Shown here piece by piece: positions 28,665-36,378 of a stretch of 64,000 nt of DNA. The stretch's first letter is position 1. Each line of letters begins with the position of its first letter. A model generated the notes under the pieces. The model was not told where the DNA came from. It did no database searches and worked only from the letters and a program-made list of their open reading frames with translations. Origin of the DNA: Chitinophagales bacterium (GTDB lineage Bacteria; Bacteroidota; Bacteroidia; Chitinophagales; CAIOSU01); assembly GCA_026003335.1 (NCBI GenBank), contig BPHB01000001.1:570591-634590 (forward strand), written 5' to 3'. A program made the translations under genes and the position numbers.

Positions 28665-28994
28665 ATGGGCACCGCCAAACTGGACGAGTTTACACTCAAA
28701 GACAATAAAACAGCCCTTTATGCCAGGGCGCTGGCACATCCCGCACGCATAGCCATAATCCGGTTGCTCCTGAAAAAGAGAACCTGCATCTGCGGAGAAA
28801 TTGTAAATGAACTGCCACTGTCTCAATCCACAGTTTCACAACATCTGCATGAACTGAAAAAGGCCGGTTTGATCAACGGAACAATTGAGGGCAAGAGAAT
28901 CTGCTATTGCCTGAATGAAGAGGAATGGAAACAAGCCAAACTATACCTCGGTGGACTACTGGATACTGCCGTTGCAAAAATTAAATGTTGTTAA
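28665..28994 (+). CDS. arsR: ArsR-family metalloregulatory repressor
   Basis: A 109-residue winged-helix repressor of the ArsR/SmtB family. It reads LAHPARIAIIRLLLKK, then ELPLSQSTVSQHLHELKKAGLI, which is the recognition helix region at residues 49-70, then the wing at GTIEGKRICYCL. Candidate ligand cysteines are Cys41 and Cys43 (TCICGE, at the usual alpha-3 position but as CxC before the helix), Cys80 and Cys82, and a C-terminal Cys108-Cys109 pair. Arsenite binding would release it from DNA. Its location directly before arsM and the inverted repeats at both genes support an arsenic sensor. The exact ligand set cannot be fixed by eye. Confidence 0.88.
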   Translation: MGTAKLDEFTLKDNKTALYARALAHPARIAIIRLLLKKRTCICGEIVNELPLSQSTVSQHLHELKKAGLINGTIEGKRICYCLNEEEWKQAKLYLGGLLDTAVAKIKCC

Positions 28995-29008
28995 CCCCTT
29001 AAAAATAA

Positions 29009-29024
29009 AACGTAACATTACGAT
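29009..29024. promoter_or_regulatory. Candidate ArsR operator, site 2
   Basis: The sequence AACGTAACATTACGAT contains CGTA-N4-TACG with the same spacing as site 1 and shares the half-site TACGAT. It lies in the 55-base gap between arsR and arsM, 26 bases before the arsM start. The left half-site is weaker than in site 1. This would give arsM its own ArsR-controlled element. Confidence 0.5.
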
Positions 29025-29049
29025 TATATAACCCCTCAAAAATCATTTT

Positions 29050-29862
29050 ATGCAAATAGAAAATGAACTTAAGAAAATGGTAAAAGAAAAATACAGCAGC
29101 ATAGCCAGCCAATCCCGTGAACAGAACGCTGCTTCCTGCTGCGGAGCAACCTGCGGCTGCAGCGATGTCACCCATATCATGGCCGACAGTTATAAGAATA
29201 TGGCGGGCTATGTCCCCGATGCTGATCTCGGTTTGGGATGTGGCCTTCCAACCCGTTTCGCCATGATAAAAAAAGGCGATACGGTAGTAGATCTCGGTTC
29301 AGGGGCCGGTAATGATTGCTTTGTTGCCCGAGCTGAAACGGGTGAATCCGGAAGGGTCATCGGCATTGATATGACCGAGGCAATGATTGAACGTGCACGT
29401 CAAAATGCGGAAAAACTAGCATATCAGAATGTGGAATTCATTTTAGGTGAAATTGAGAACATCCCGCTGCCATCCTCTTTGGCTGACGTAGTAATCAGCA
29501 ACTGTGTACTCAATCTGGTGCCTGACAAACGCAGGGCCTTTGCAGAAATCTTCCGCATTCTGAAGCTTGGAGGACACTTCTCCATTTCCGATGTTGTAAG
29601 GATAGGCAACCTACCGGGGAAAATCATGGAGGCATCCGAAATGTATGCAGGCTGTATTGCCGGAGCTCTTCAAAAATCAGACTATCTGGCAATCATTCAA
29701 GAAACCGGATTCATCAATCTGACTATACAACAGGAAAAAGTCATTTCCATTCCCGATTCTATTCTTATGAACTATTTGAACACTGCCGAACTCCACGACT
29801 ATAAAAACAGTGGCGCAGGCATTTTCAGTATCACTGTTTACGCTGAAAAACCTCTTGTTTAA
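29050..29862 (+). CDS. arsM: Arsenite methyltransferase
   Basis: A 270-residue SAM-dependent methyltransferase that methylates arsenite to methylated and possibly volatile arsenicals. The SAM motif is VVDLGSGAGNDCFVA at residues 79-93. The As(III)-binding cysteines expected for ArsM are present: Cys64 (LGLGCG), Cys152 (SNCVLN) and Cys202 (AGCIAGA). An N-terminal cysteine cluster CCGATCGC (30-37) is also typical of bacterial ArsM. It follows arsR after 55 bases containing a candidate operator. With ArsC (31787-32206) it would reduce arsenate and methylate the product. Confidence 0.93.
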   Translation: MQIENELKKMVKEKYSSIASQSREQNAASCCGATCGCSDVTHIMADSYKNMAGYVPDADLGLGCGLPTRFAMIKKGDTVVDLGSGAGNDCFVARAETGESGRVIGIDMTEAMIERARQNAEKLAYQNVEFILGEIENIPLPSSLADVVISNCVLNLVPDKRRAFAEIFRILKLGGHFSISDVVRIGNLPGKIMEASEMYAGCIAGALQKSDYLAIIQETGFINLTIQQEKVISIPDSILMNYLNTAELHDYKNSGAGIFSITVYAEKPLV

Positions 29863-30008
29863 TGGCAGTTCATATAAAGAACCGACACATAGTACCCTCT
29901 TTGCACACCCACAAAAAGAGAATACCTGCCATAGGAACCTTAATATACGTTAATTTGCAATTCACAGAGCTTACTAATATTGCCTGATTAAATGCTAATT
30001 AAAGTCCG

Positions 30009-30380
30009 TTGAGACTGCTGCTTATCATAGGAGCGGGAAGTTTTATGGGCGGAATATTCCGATTCCTGCTTTCGCGCTGCATACAGGAAAAAATTTTTAC
30101 CAGCTTTCCTTTGGGAACCCTCAGCGTAAACATAATCGGATGCTTCCTGATTGGATGTGTTTTCGGGCTGAGTGAAAAATCAGATCTCTCACAGGAATGG
30201 CGCCTGTTTATGGTTACAGGTTTATGCGGTGGATTTACCACCTTTTCTGCCTTTTCACAGGAAACACTCAGTCTGCTTCGCGATGGCCAATATGCCTATG
30301 CCGGCATTTATGTTGGTGCCAGCCTGTTGCTGGGTTTGATAAGCACTCTTGCTGGAATATACACCCTTAAACTGCTTTGA
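30009..30380 (+). CDS. crcB: Fluoride channel/exporter CrcB (Fluc)
   Basis: A 123-residue Fluc-family protein with four membrane helices, forming dimeric fluoride channels that protect against cytoplasmic fluoride. Key marks are GTLSVNIIG with Asn41, and GGFTTFSAFSQE (residues 74-85) with the conserved phenylalanines of the fluoride path. The start is a TTG at 30009, and no ATG is available before the first helix. The DUF190 gene begins two bases after the stop. No fluoride riboswitch motif was seen upstream. Confidence 0.92.
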   Translation: MRLLLIIGAGSFMGGIFRFLLSRCIQEKIFTSFPLGTLSVNIIGCFLIGCVFGLSEKSDLSQEWRLFMVTGLCGGFTTFSAFSQETLSLLRDGQYAYAGIYVGASLLLGLISTLAGIYTLKLL

Positions 30381-30381
30381 T

Positions 30382-30753
30382 ATGCAAGAACACAGCCAGG
30401 CCAGGCTCCTGCGGATATTTATCGGAGAGTCCGACAAACTGGGACACCAAACGTTGTATGAAGCCATCGTATTTGAAGCAAAAAAACAAGGACTTTCCGG
30501 TGCAACTGTCACACGGGGTATTATGGGCTTCGGTGCGAATTCAAAAGTTCACACTGCAAAGCTTTTTGAAATTTCATCCGATCTGCCCGTGGTAATAGAA
30601 ATCGTGGACACTGATGAAAAGATACAATCCTTTACCGAGCAGGTAGAACAGATGTTTGAGCAGGCACAATGCGGGGGGTTAATTACTATTGAAAAAGCAG
30701 AAATCATCCGCTACAAGGCGGGGCAACACAATGAAAAATCCTTATCTGAATAG
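30382..30753 (+). CDS. DUF190 family protein, CrcB partner
   Basis: A 123-residue DUF190 protein. The family marks are RLLRIFIGESDKLG, LYEAIVFEAKKQGLSGATVTRGIMGFG and LPVVIEIVDT. The fold is PII-like (ferredoxin-like), and members are often encoded beside or fused to CrcB or other transporters, suggesting a regulatory or accessory role in fluoride resistance. The ATG at 30382 lies two bases after the crcB stop, so the pair is an operon. The ligand is unknown. The glycine-rich TRGIMGFG loop is where PII-like proteins bind nucleotides. Confidence 0.9.
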   Translation: MQEHSQARLLRIFIGESDKLGHQTLYEAIVFEAKKQGLSGATVTRGIMGFGANSKVHTAKLFEISSDLPVVIEIVDTDEKIQSFTEQVEQMFEQAQCGGLITIEKAEIIRYKAGQHNEKSLSE

Positions 30754-30861
30754 CTGTCACCCTGTACCCGCCTACTCCACCCTTTGAAAATCTAACTTAC
30801 ATTTTTCTTATTTTACTGCTGGCTATGTATTGAAATCCTATATCTGTCCGCAATTAACGCA

Positions 30862-31479
30862 ATGGCAAGAATAGGCTTGATTTGTGCTTTAAGAATGGAA
30901 TTGCCTCAGGGATTGCCCTTCAGACTATCCCGCGGCCTGATATCCTACAGAAAAAACGGGAATGCGCTGGGGGTAATGGTTTCCGGAGCTGGTTACCGGA
31001 ATGCCGAACAAGCCACTGCCTTGCTCTGCAGAAATTTTCGGCCCGATTATCTGCTGATGCTGGGATTCTGCGGTGGCATTGATCCAGCCATACCTATTGG
31101 TACCCTTGTTATCGCTGACCGCATTTTCTACAACGATGAGGAAGAACACACCCATGCGGCTGTAAATGAATACATCAGGGCCCTCCTGAGAAAGGCAGGC
31201 GTTCAGCACCACATAGGTGCCTATCAGACATTTGATTTTCCGGTTTTATCCACCGGACACATACAAAAGAAGATCAAAGCAGTAGATATGGAGTCTTTTG
31301 CCGTGGCAAGAACAGCACGCCAGCATGGCATACAAGCCGCAATCATAAAATCAGTCAGTGATATCGTGCCCGAAAAACCCTTTCCTTTATTTCCGGTTAT
31401 GCGACTACAGCTAAGCATAGCAAAAAATATTTTTAAGGCAAGAAAAGGGCTCAACACGCTTGCAAAGCATTGGTTTTAA
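30862..31479 (+). CDS. Nucleosidase/phosphorylase-family protein (MTAN-like)
   Basis: A 205-residue protein of the PNP/UDP phosphorylase superfamily. It opens with ARIGLICALRMEL, the position of the catalytic Glu in MTA/SAH nucleosidase, here Glu13. MLGFCGGIDPAIPIGTLVIAD fits the ribose-binding GxAGG-type loop, VDMESFAVARTA has the purine-nucleosidase MES motif, and SVSDIVPE supplies the catalytic Asp. It is shorter than E. coli MTAN. The substrate could be SAH, MTA, or a nucleoside-containing lipid precursor as in hopanoid-associated phosphorylases. Since ArsM produces SAH, a nucleosidase beside it could recycle the by-product; that is inference from position only. Confidence 0.7.
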   Translation: MARIGLICALRMELPQGLPFRLSRGLISYRKNGNALGVMVSGAGYRNAEQATALLCRNFRPDYLLMLGFCGGIDPAIPIGTLVIADRIFYNDEEEHTHAAVNEYIRALLRKAGVQHHIGAYQTFDFPVLSTGHIQKKIKAVDMESFAVARTARQHGIQAAIIKSVSDIVPEKPFPLFPVMRLQLSIAKNIFKARKGLNTLAKHWF

Positions 31480-31786
31480 CTTCTTCACAATGGGACGGCC
31501 GCCCCTTGGCGGAACAGACATGACATACCTTACCTCCAGATCATTTTTCCGCTCCTATTTCATTTTCCCTTACAGAGCAGAACCACCTTTTATCTCCGGT
31601 CCGCTATCTATCCAATTACCCTCCAATCGGGAGCTCATCATAGGAATGCAAACCTGAAAATCATGTCGCATTGCGCAAAGTCAGGCAGTCCGTAATTGGC
31701 TGCTACATACACATCAGGAAGAATTTTATAAAATTGGTGATATCATCCGGGTTATTATCAAGAATACATAACTTGCGCATCCCTTT
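31480..31786. other. Intergenic region upstream of arsC
   Basis: About 307 bases with no convincing gene. It holds a perfect 14-bp A/T palindrome, AATTTTATAAAATT, at 31722-31735, 52 bases before arsC. It also has a near -7 element TAACTTGC (one T short) about 20 bases before the start codon. The CGTA-N4-TACG operator core of the arsR/arsM sites is absent, so arsC may not be under the same control. Confidence 0.45.
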
Positions 31787-32206
31787 ATGAAGAAGAAAAT
31801 TCTGGTATTATGTACAGGCAACAGCTGTCGTAGTCAGATGGCGGAGGGTTATCTGCGACACTTTAGCCGGGGCAAGGCCGACATTTACAGTGCTGGCATT
31901 GAAGCACATGGCGTCAACCCGCGCGCAGTGGAAGTGATGCTTGAGGATGGCATAGACATTTCCGGGCATACTTCCAATCACGTAGATGAATACATGCATA
32001 TTCCTTTTGACTACATTGTTACCGTTTGCGATCATGCCAGCGAACAATGTCCCATTTTCCCCGGAAAAGCACAACGTTTCCACCGCAACTTTCCTGACCC
32101 GGCCAAAGCCACCGGGTCCGAAGAGGAGATTAAGGCGGCATTCAGAAAAGTAAGAGATGCTATAAAAGAATACTGCCGGGAATTTTCAGAAAAATATATC
32201 ACCTGA
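31787..32206 (+). CDS. arsC: Arsenate reductase, thioredoxin-coupled (LMW-PTPase fold)
   Basis: A 139-residue protein with the low-molecular-weight phosphatase fold. The P-loop is CTGNSCRS with Cys9 as nucleophile. The two extra redox cysteines of thioredoxin-coupled ArsC are present at Cys81 and Cys88 (VTVCDHASEQCP), the spacing of the staphylococcal pI258 enzyme. The aspartate loop is FPDPAKATG. These cysteines separate it from ordinary tyrosine phosphatases. It reduces arsenate to arsenite, which ArsM can then methylate. It lies about 1.9 kb downstream of arsM on the same strand, with the fluoride genes and the nucleosidase between. Confidence 0.92.
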   Translation: MKKKILVLCTGNSCRSQMAEGYLRHFSRGKADIYSAGIEAHGVNPRAVEVMLEDGIDISGHTSNHVDEYMHIPFDYIVTVCDHASEQCPIFPGKAQRFHRNFPDPAKATGSEEEIKAAFRKVRDAIKEYCREFSEKYIT

Positions 32207-32239
32207 GGCCTTCAGACCCGTTTCTGATGGTGCATAAAA

Positions 32240-32271
32240 AAAGCAGCTACCCCCTTTTTTATAGCTGCTTT
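32240..32271 (-). terminator. Rho-independent terminator after tRNA-Val (also end of arsC)
   Basis: A 10-bp perfect stem (AAAGCAGCTA and TAGCTGCTTT) with a 12-base loop. On the minus strand it is followed by seven Ts, so it is a good terminator for the tRNA. It also lies 34 bases after the arsC stop and may act in both directions. Confidence 0.75.
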
Positions 32272-32276
32272 CCGGG

Positions 32277-32351
32277 TGGGAGCTACAGGATTCGAACCTG
32301 TGACCCCCTGCTTGTAAGGCAGATGCTCTGAACCAACTGAGCTAAGCTCCC
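32277..32351 (-). tRNA. tRNA-Val (anticodon TAC)
   Basis: A 75-base cloverleaf. The acceptor stem is GGGAGCT paired with AGCTCCC. The D-arm holds AGCTCAGTTGGT, the anticodon stem CTGCC/GGCAG-type arm encloses the loop CTTACAA with anticodon TAC, and the T-arm contains GGTTCGAATCC. The discriminator base is A; the CCA end is not encoded (ACCC in the DNA). It is a single gene, with a terminator right after it and a -7 box 9 bases before it. Confidence 0.95.
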
Positions 32352-32360
32352 GTGAGGGTG

Positions 32361-32368
32361 CAAATTTA
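32361..32368 (-). promoter_or_regulatory. Candidate -7 element for tRNA-Val
   Basis: On the minus strand the sequence reads TAAATTTG, a full match to the Bacteroidota -7 consensus TAnnTTTG, nine bases upstream of the mature tRNA 5' end. No TTG was seen at the -33 position. Confidence 0.5.
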
Positions 32369-32558
32369 AAAGATTAAATCATTTCGTCCGGAAATCTTTT
32401 TTCTTTTCAAAAAGAATGGAGTTTTTATTCTCCATTATGGTATTTATCCTTTACACACAGTGTAAAACTTCCCTCCTGTGGTTGTGCATGATTTTCTAAT
32501 TCTGATATCAGAACGAAGGCTTTAAACGTTTAAGCAGCTCAGTGCTGCCCCGTTGATT

Positions 32559-35141
32559 ATGCCGGCATATGTGAAACACATCCTCATTGCTACAGTGGCC
32601 GTTCCCCTGGTTACTGCTATAGCCCTTGCAGCGGTTATTAGCGTGCACGGAGATGATTTGAAATACACCGTTCTGAATGAAGTGAATAAAAATACGGGGG
32701 TGCGCACCCATATTTACGGCAAAACCGAGTTCACCTTCCTGAGGCATTTCCCCCATATAGCCCTTGAAATCCACAATGTGGAAATCAGTAGCCCCGATGA
32801 CTCTGTGGACCTGCCCTTCATTCGTGCCGATAAAGTGTATCTGCTGGCAAATCTGCTGGATGTAATCCGTGGCAGGTATGAGATCAACACTGCCGCCCTG
32901 GAAAACGCTGAAGTGGTAATGCAACGCAACCGTAACGGCAAAACCAACTATCTCTTTGGAAACCGGGATAACCCGGCTTCGGCAAATACGTCTTTTGCGC
33001 TAAACATTACCACAGCCGTGTTAAAAAACATACGGTTTACCCTGCTGGATGAAATCGCACGGGTAAATATCCGCCTGCACATTGACGATGCGCAAATAAC
33101 AGGCTCCTTCCGCAACGAGAGCATCGTGCTGCAAGCCACGGTTAATGCATTTTCGCATGCGCTCGTCATCCAGGATGTAGACTACGCCCATGACAAGCAA
33201 ATCAGCTTACAGGGAGCCTTGTCTGTCCTTACCCATAAAAACGCTTATGAGCTAAACATTGCACAATTTCTTGCCGAAGGCACTCCGTTTGAGATACACG
33301 GCAGTTTCGTACTTGAACAGGGTGACCCGATTTTTGACCTCTCCATCAGAGGTAAAGACATTGCCCTGCAGGATGTACCCGGGCTGCTGCCTCAGGCATG
33401 GTCGCAAAAGTTTTACGGCATAAAGGGTACCGGCAAGCTCACCTTCAATGCCCTGATAAAGGGAAAACTCAGCAGCAACTCTACCCCGCTGATAACCGCT
33501 ACTGCTTCTGTCCGCAATGCCACGGTAACAGTTCCAGGCATGAGCAATAAAGTTTCTGCATTGACCTTCCAGGCAACTTACACCAACGGCAAGCACCATA
33601 GCCTTGCCTCCTCACAACTGGAAATTACCAACCTCTCTGTTCAAACTAAACATGGTACACTCCACGGAATTCTCACGCTTTCCAACTTCCGAAACCCACA
33701 CCTGCATTTTAAGGCCTCCGGTGTAGCCGACCTGTCTGTATTAAACCAGTTTATCTCCGGCAACGGACGCCTGAAAAACATCAGCGGCATACTGGATTTT
33801 CAAAATGTAAGTTATCGTGGAAAGACATCCGATATTGCCGCTATGAAGCTCAATGGTATGCAGGGAATTATAGGACTCAAAGAGGTAGAGATGCACATGG
33901 ATTCCGGCCGATTTTCGATTCATGAAGGCAGAGTTTCTTCATTCAATAAAACTCTTACCCTGGAAAACCTCAAAGTAAGCCTGCCAGGCAGCAGCATGGA
34001 AGTTTCCGGTAAAGTGTATCACATGCCCGGGCTTTATCCGGCTTCCGATGAAGTACCGGAGGTAAATCTTACCGTGAAAGCAGAACAAACAGACGTAAAA
34101 AAAATGTTGAACTTTCTCAAAAAGTCAGAAACCCCTTCGGAGCAGAGCACCCGGCGTGCAAAAAATTCAGCTCCACCCCAGGCTCTTGCCATGAGCGGCC
34201 TTGTTCGTGTCAACAGCCGCTATATCGTCTTTGATAAGTTTAAGGCCTACGATGCCTCCTTCACCTTACAACTGAATAAAAACGTGCTCAAAGTGGATGA
34301 CTTCTCCTGCAATACGATGGATGGCATGCTGGATTTGCAAACCACAATAGAAATCACCGGAAATAAAATCCTCTCCAACACCAGCGCACAGGGCACCGAT
34401 ATCAACATAACCGAGCTATTTGCACAACTGAACAATTTCGGGCAATCTACTCTCACCGCTCAGAACATTGCCGGCAGCCTCACCTTCCGTGCCACCGTAA
34501 AAGCTGAATTTCTGAACGGACAGCTTCAGGAAAACACCCTGGCAGCCCGCTCTGATATTGTGATTAAAAACGGCCAGCTTATCCAATTCAAGCCTATGGA
34601 ACAGCTTGCCCGCTATGTAGATATCCAGGAATTGAAAAATATCCGGTTCTCTACTCTTCGCAACACCATCACCATTGAAAACCGCACAATTCGCATTCCG
34701 GAAATGTATGTCTCCTCATCAGCCCTTAACCTGGCCCTCTCCGGCCAACAAACTTTTGACCATAAAATACACTATAACATCCGGCTCAATGTGTATGACG
34801 TGTTAGGTAAAAGATTCAAAAAATCACAAAGCATCAATGACTATGAGGAAGTGAACGATAATAATTTCAACCTGTACATCGCCATGACGGGCACCATCAG
34901 TGAACCTGTCATCAGCATTGACAAACGGAAACTAATTCGTAAAACCCTTTTCCAGAAAGATAATCCCGAAGCAACAATATACAATGCCCCCCCTGTCACT
35001 GAAGAGCCTGTCCCCTCGCAAAAATCCCCAACCTCAGGAATCAGCATTTTTGATAAACGACAAAAGGAGTCATCCGCTCAGAAAAAAATAAATACCGGCC
35101 AACAGGAACCCGAATATATTGACTGGGGAGACATCCCCTGA
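32559..35141 (+). CDS. AsmA-family envelope protein
   Basis: An 860-residue protein with one N-terminal membrane helix (VKHILIATVAVPLVTAIALAA) followed by a long periplasmic beta-rich region of the AsmA/TamB-like type. It begins with an AsmA opening (NKNTGVRTHIYGKTEFTFLRHFPHIALEIHNVEI) and ends with the C-terminal AsmA core (SALNLALSGQQTFDHKIHYNI). AsmA-like proteins form hydrophobic grooves thought to carry lipids between the inner and outer membranes. The frame opens with TTG at 32553; the ATG at 32559 is used. The last 80 residues are Pro/Ser/Lys-rich and probably disordered. The histidine kinase gene follows 64 bases later. Confidence 0.82.
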   Translation: MPAYVKHILIATVAVPLVTAIALAAVISVHGDDLKYTVLNEVNKNTGVRTHIYGKTEFTFLRHFPHIALEIHNVEISSPDDSVDLPFIRADKVYLLANLLDVIRGRYEINTAALENAEVVMQRNRNGKTNYLFGNRDNPASANTSFALNITTAVLKNIRFTLLDEIARVNIRLHIDDAQITGSFRNESIVLQATVNAFSHALVIQDVDYAHDKQISLQGALSVLTHKNAYELNIAQFLAEGTPFEIHGSFVLEQGDPIFDLSIRGKDIALQDVPGLLPQAWSQKFYGIKGTGKLTFNALIKGKLSSNSTPLITATASVRNATVTVPGMSNKVSALTFQATYTNGKHHSLASSQLEITNLSVQTKHGTLHGILTLSNFRNPHLHFKASGVADLSVLNQFISGNGRLKNISGILDFQNVSYRGKTSDIAAMKLNGMQGIIGLKEVEMHMDSGRFSIHEGRVSSFNKTLTLENLKVSLPGSSMEVSGKVYHMPGLYPASDEVPEVNLTVKAEQTDVKKMLNFLKKSETPSEQSTRRAKNSAPPQALAMSGLVRVNSRYIVFDKFKAYDASFTLQLNKNVLKVDDFSCNTMDGMLDLQTTIEITGNKILSNTSAQGTDINITELFAQLNNFGQSTLTAQNIAGSLTFRATVKAEFLNGQLQENTLAARSDIVIKNGQLIQFKPMEQLARYVDIQELKNIRFSTLRNTITIENRTIRIPEMYVSSSALNLALSGQQTFDHKIHYNIRLNVYDVLGKRFKKSQSINDYEEVNDNNFNLYIAMTGTISEPVISIDKRKLIRKTLFQKDNPEATIYNAPPVTEEPVPSQKSPTSGISIFDKRQKESSAQKKINTGQQEPEYIDWGDIP

Positions 35142-35205
35142 GCCAAAGCGAAACTTTTCGTTTTTAAAATGATAAATTCCCTTCCGAAAAATACCCGCAC
35201 AAACC

Positions 35206-36375
35206 ATGAAGCATTCCCTGCAAGGGATTAGCTGGCAGGCCTTTCTGCTGCTCATTGCGGTGGCCATCATTGGCGTTTCGCTGTGGTACACCAACCGACT
35301 GGCACGTGATATGGCTCAACGCGAGAAACAAGAGGCTGAATTGTGGGCCAGTGCCTACAAAAACATTATTCTCGCTCCGGAATCAGCTGATGTGAGTTTT
35401 GAATTTGAAGTGGTACGCAAAAACGATCGTATTCCCCTCATTCTTACTGATGCAGACGGTAAGGTACTCAACTTCCGCAATATTGATTCCCTGAAGGCCG
35501 CACGTCCGGGATATCTGGAAAAACGCATCCGCAAAATGAAAAGCCAGAACACGCCCATCGTCCTGGAAATCAGCCCGGAAGCAAAAAATTTTATCTACTA
35601 TGAAGACTCCAACCTGCTGAGGCGTCTGCGCATCTTTCCTCTGGTGCAACTGAGCATTATTACCGGCTTTTTGGTTTTTGCATACGTGCTGTTTACCACA
35701 GCCCGGACAGCTGAACAAAATCAGCTCTGGGTGGGAATGGCAAAAGAAACTGCCCATCAGTTGGGAACGCCTATCTCTTCGCTGGCTGCCTGGCTGGATC
35801 TGTTACGGGGAAAAAAATATGATGATGAACTGAAGCCTGTTCTGGATGAAATTCAAAAAGATATTGACCGGCTGGAGCTCGTAGCTGACCGCTTTTCAAA
35901 AATCGGTTCTGCACCGGGGCTGCAGGAGGCGCCTTTGAAGCCCCTGCTGGCTAAAGCAGTAGAATACGTCAGAAAACGCAGCTCCGACCAGGTAAAAGTA
36001 GAGCTACATGCTCCCGAAGATGCAACGGCCTTGCTAAACGCACAGCTCTTTGACTGGGTTGTTGAAAATCTGCTGAAAAATGCTCTGGATTCTATGGGAG
36101 GCAGGGGCGTCATTTCCATCCACCTGATTAAAGACCGCAATAAAATATTCATTGATGTAAAAGACTCCGGTAAGGGCATTCCTAAATCTCTCTTTAAAAC
36201 AATTTTCCGTCCGGGCTTCAGCACCAAAAAAAGAGGCTGGGGGCTTGGATTGGCGCTCAGCAAGCGCATCATTGAACAATACCATAAAGGGAAAATATTT
36301 GTAAAAGAATCAGAACTGAATAAAGGCACAACTTTCCGCATTGTGTTATCCTCTTCGGACACCGGCAACACCTGA
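35206..36375 (+). CDS. Sensor histidine kinase (orphan)
   Basis: A 389-residue membrane histidine kinase. Two membrane helices (about 10-28 and 145-165) enclose a sensor region of about 115 residues. The H-box is KETAHQLGTPISSL with His184, the Bacteroidota form of the motif. The ATP-binding domain shows ENLLKNALDS (N-box, near 288), DSGKGI (G1, 320-325) and GWGLGL (G2, 344-349). No response regulator gene is adjacent, so the partner is elsewhere. The TonB receptor gene begins three bases after its stop, suggesting co-transcription and possibly sensing related to nutrient uptake. Confidence 0.9.
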   Translation: MKHSLQGISWQAFLLLIAVAIIGVSLWYTNRLARDMAQREKQEAELWASAYKNIILAPESADVSFEFEVVRKNDRIPLILTDADGKVLNFRNIDSLKAARPGYLEKRIRKMKSQNTPIVLEISPEAKNFIYYEDSNLLRRLRIFPLVQLSIITGFLVFAYVLFTTARTAEQNQLWVGMAKETAHQLGTPISSLAAWLDLLRGKKYDDELKPVLDEIQKDIDRLELVADRFSKIGSAPGLQEAPLKPLLAKAVEYVRKRSSDQVKVELHAPEDATALLNAQLFDWVVENLLKNALDSMGGRGVISIHLIKDRNKIFIDVKDSGKGIPKSLFKTIFRPGFSTKKRGWGLGLALSKRIIEQYHKGKIFVKESELNKGTTFRIVLSSSDTGNT

Positions 36376-36378
36376 TGT

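Noticed and set aside
29863-30008. Fluoride riboswitch before crcB
   Set aside because: The conserved GGxGATGG and pairing segments of the crcB motif were not found in the 146-base gap.
31787-32206. Protein tyrosine phosphatase instead of arsenate reductase
   Set aside because: The second and third redox cysteines (Cys81, Cys88) with pI258-type spacing and the ars neighbours favour ArsC.
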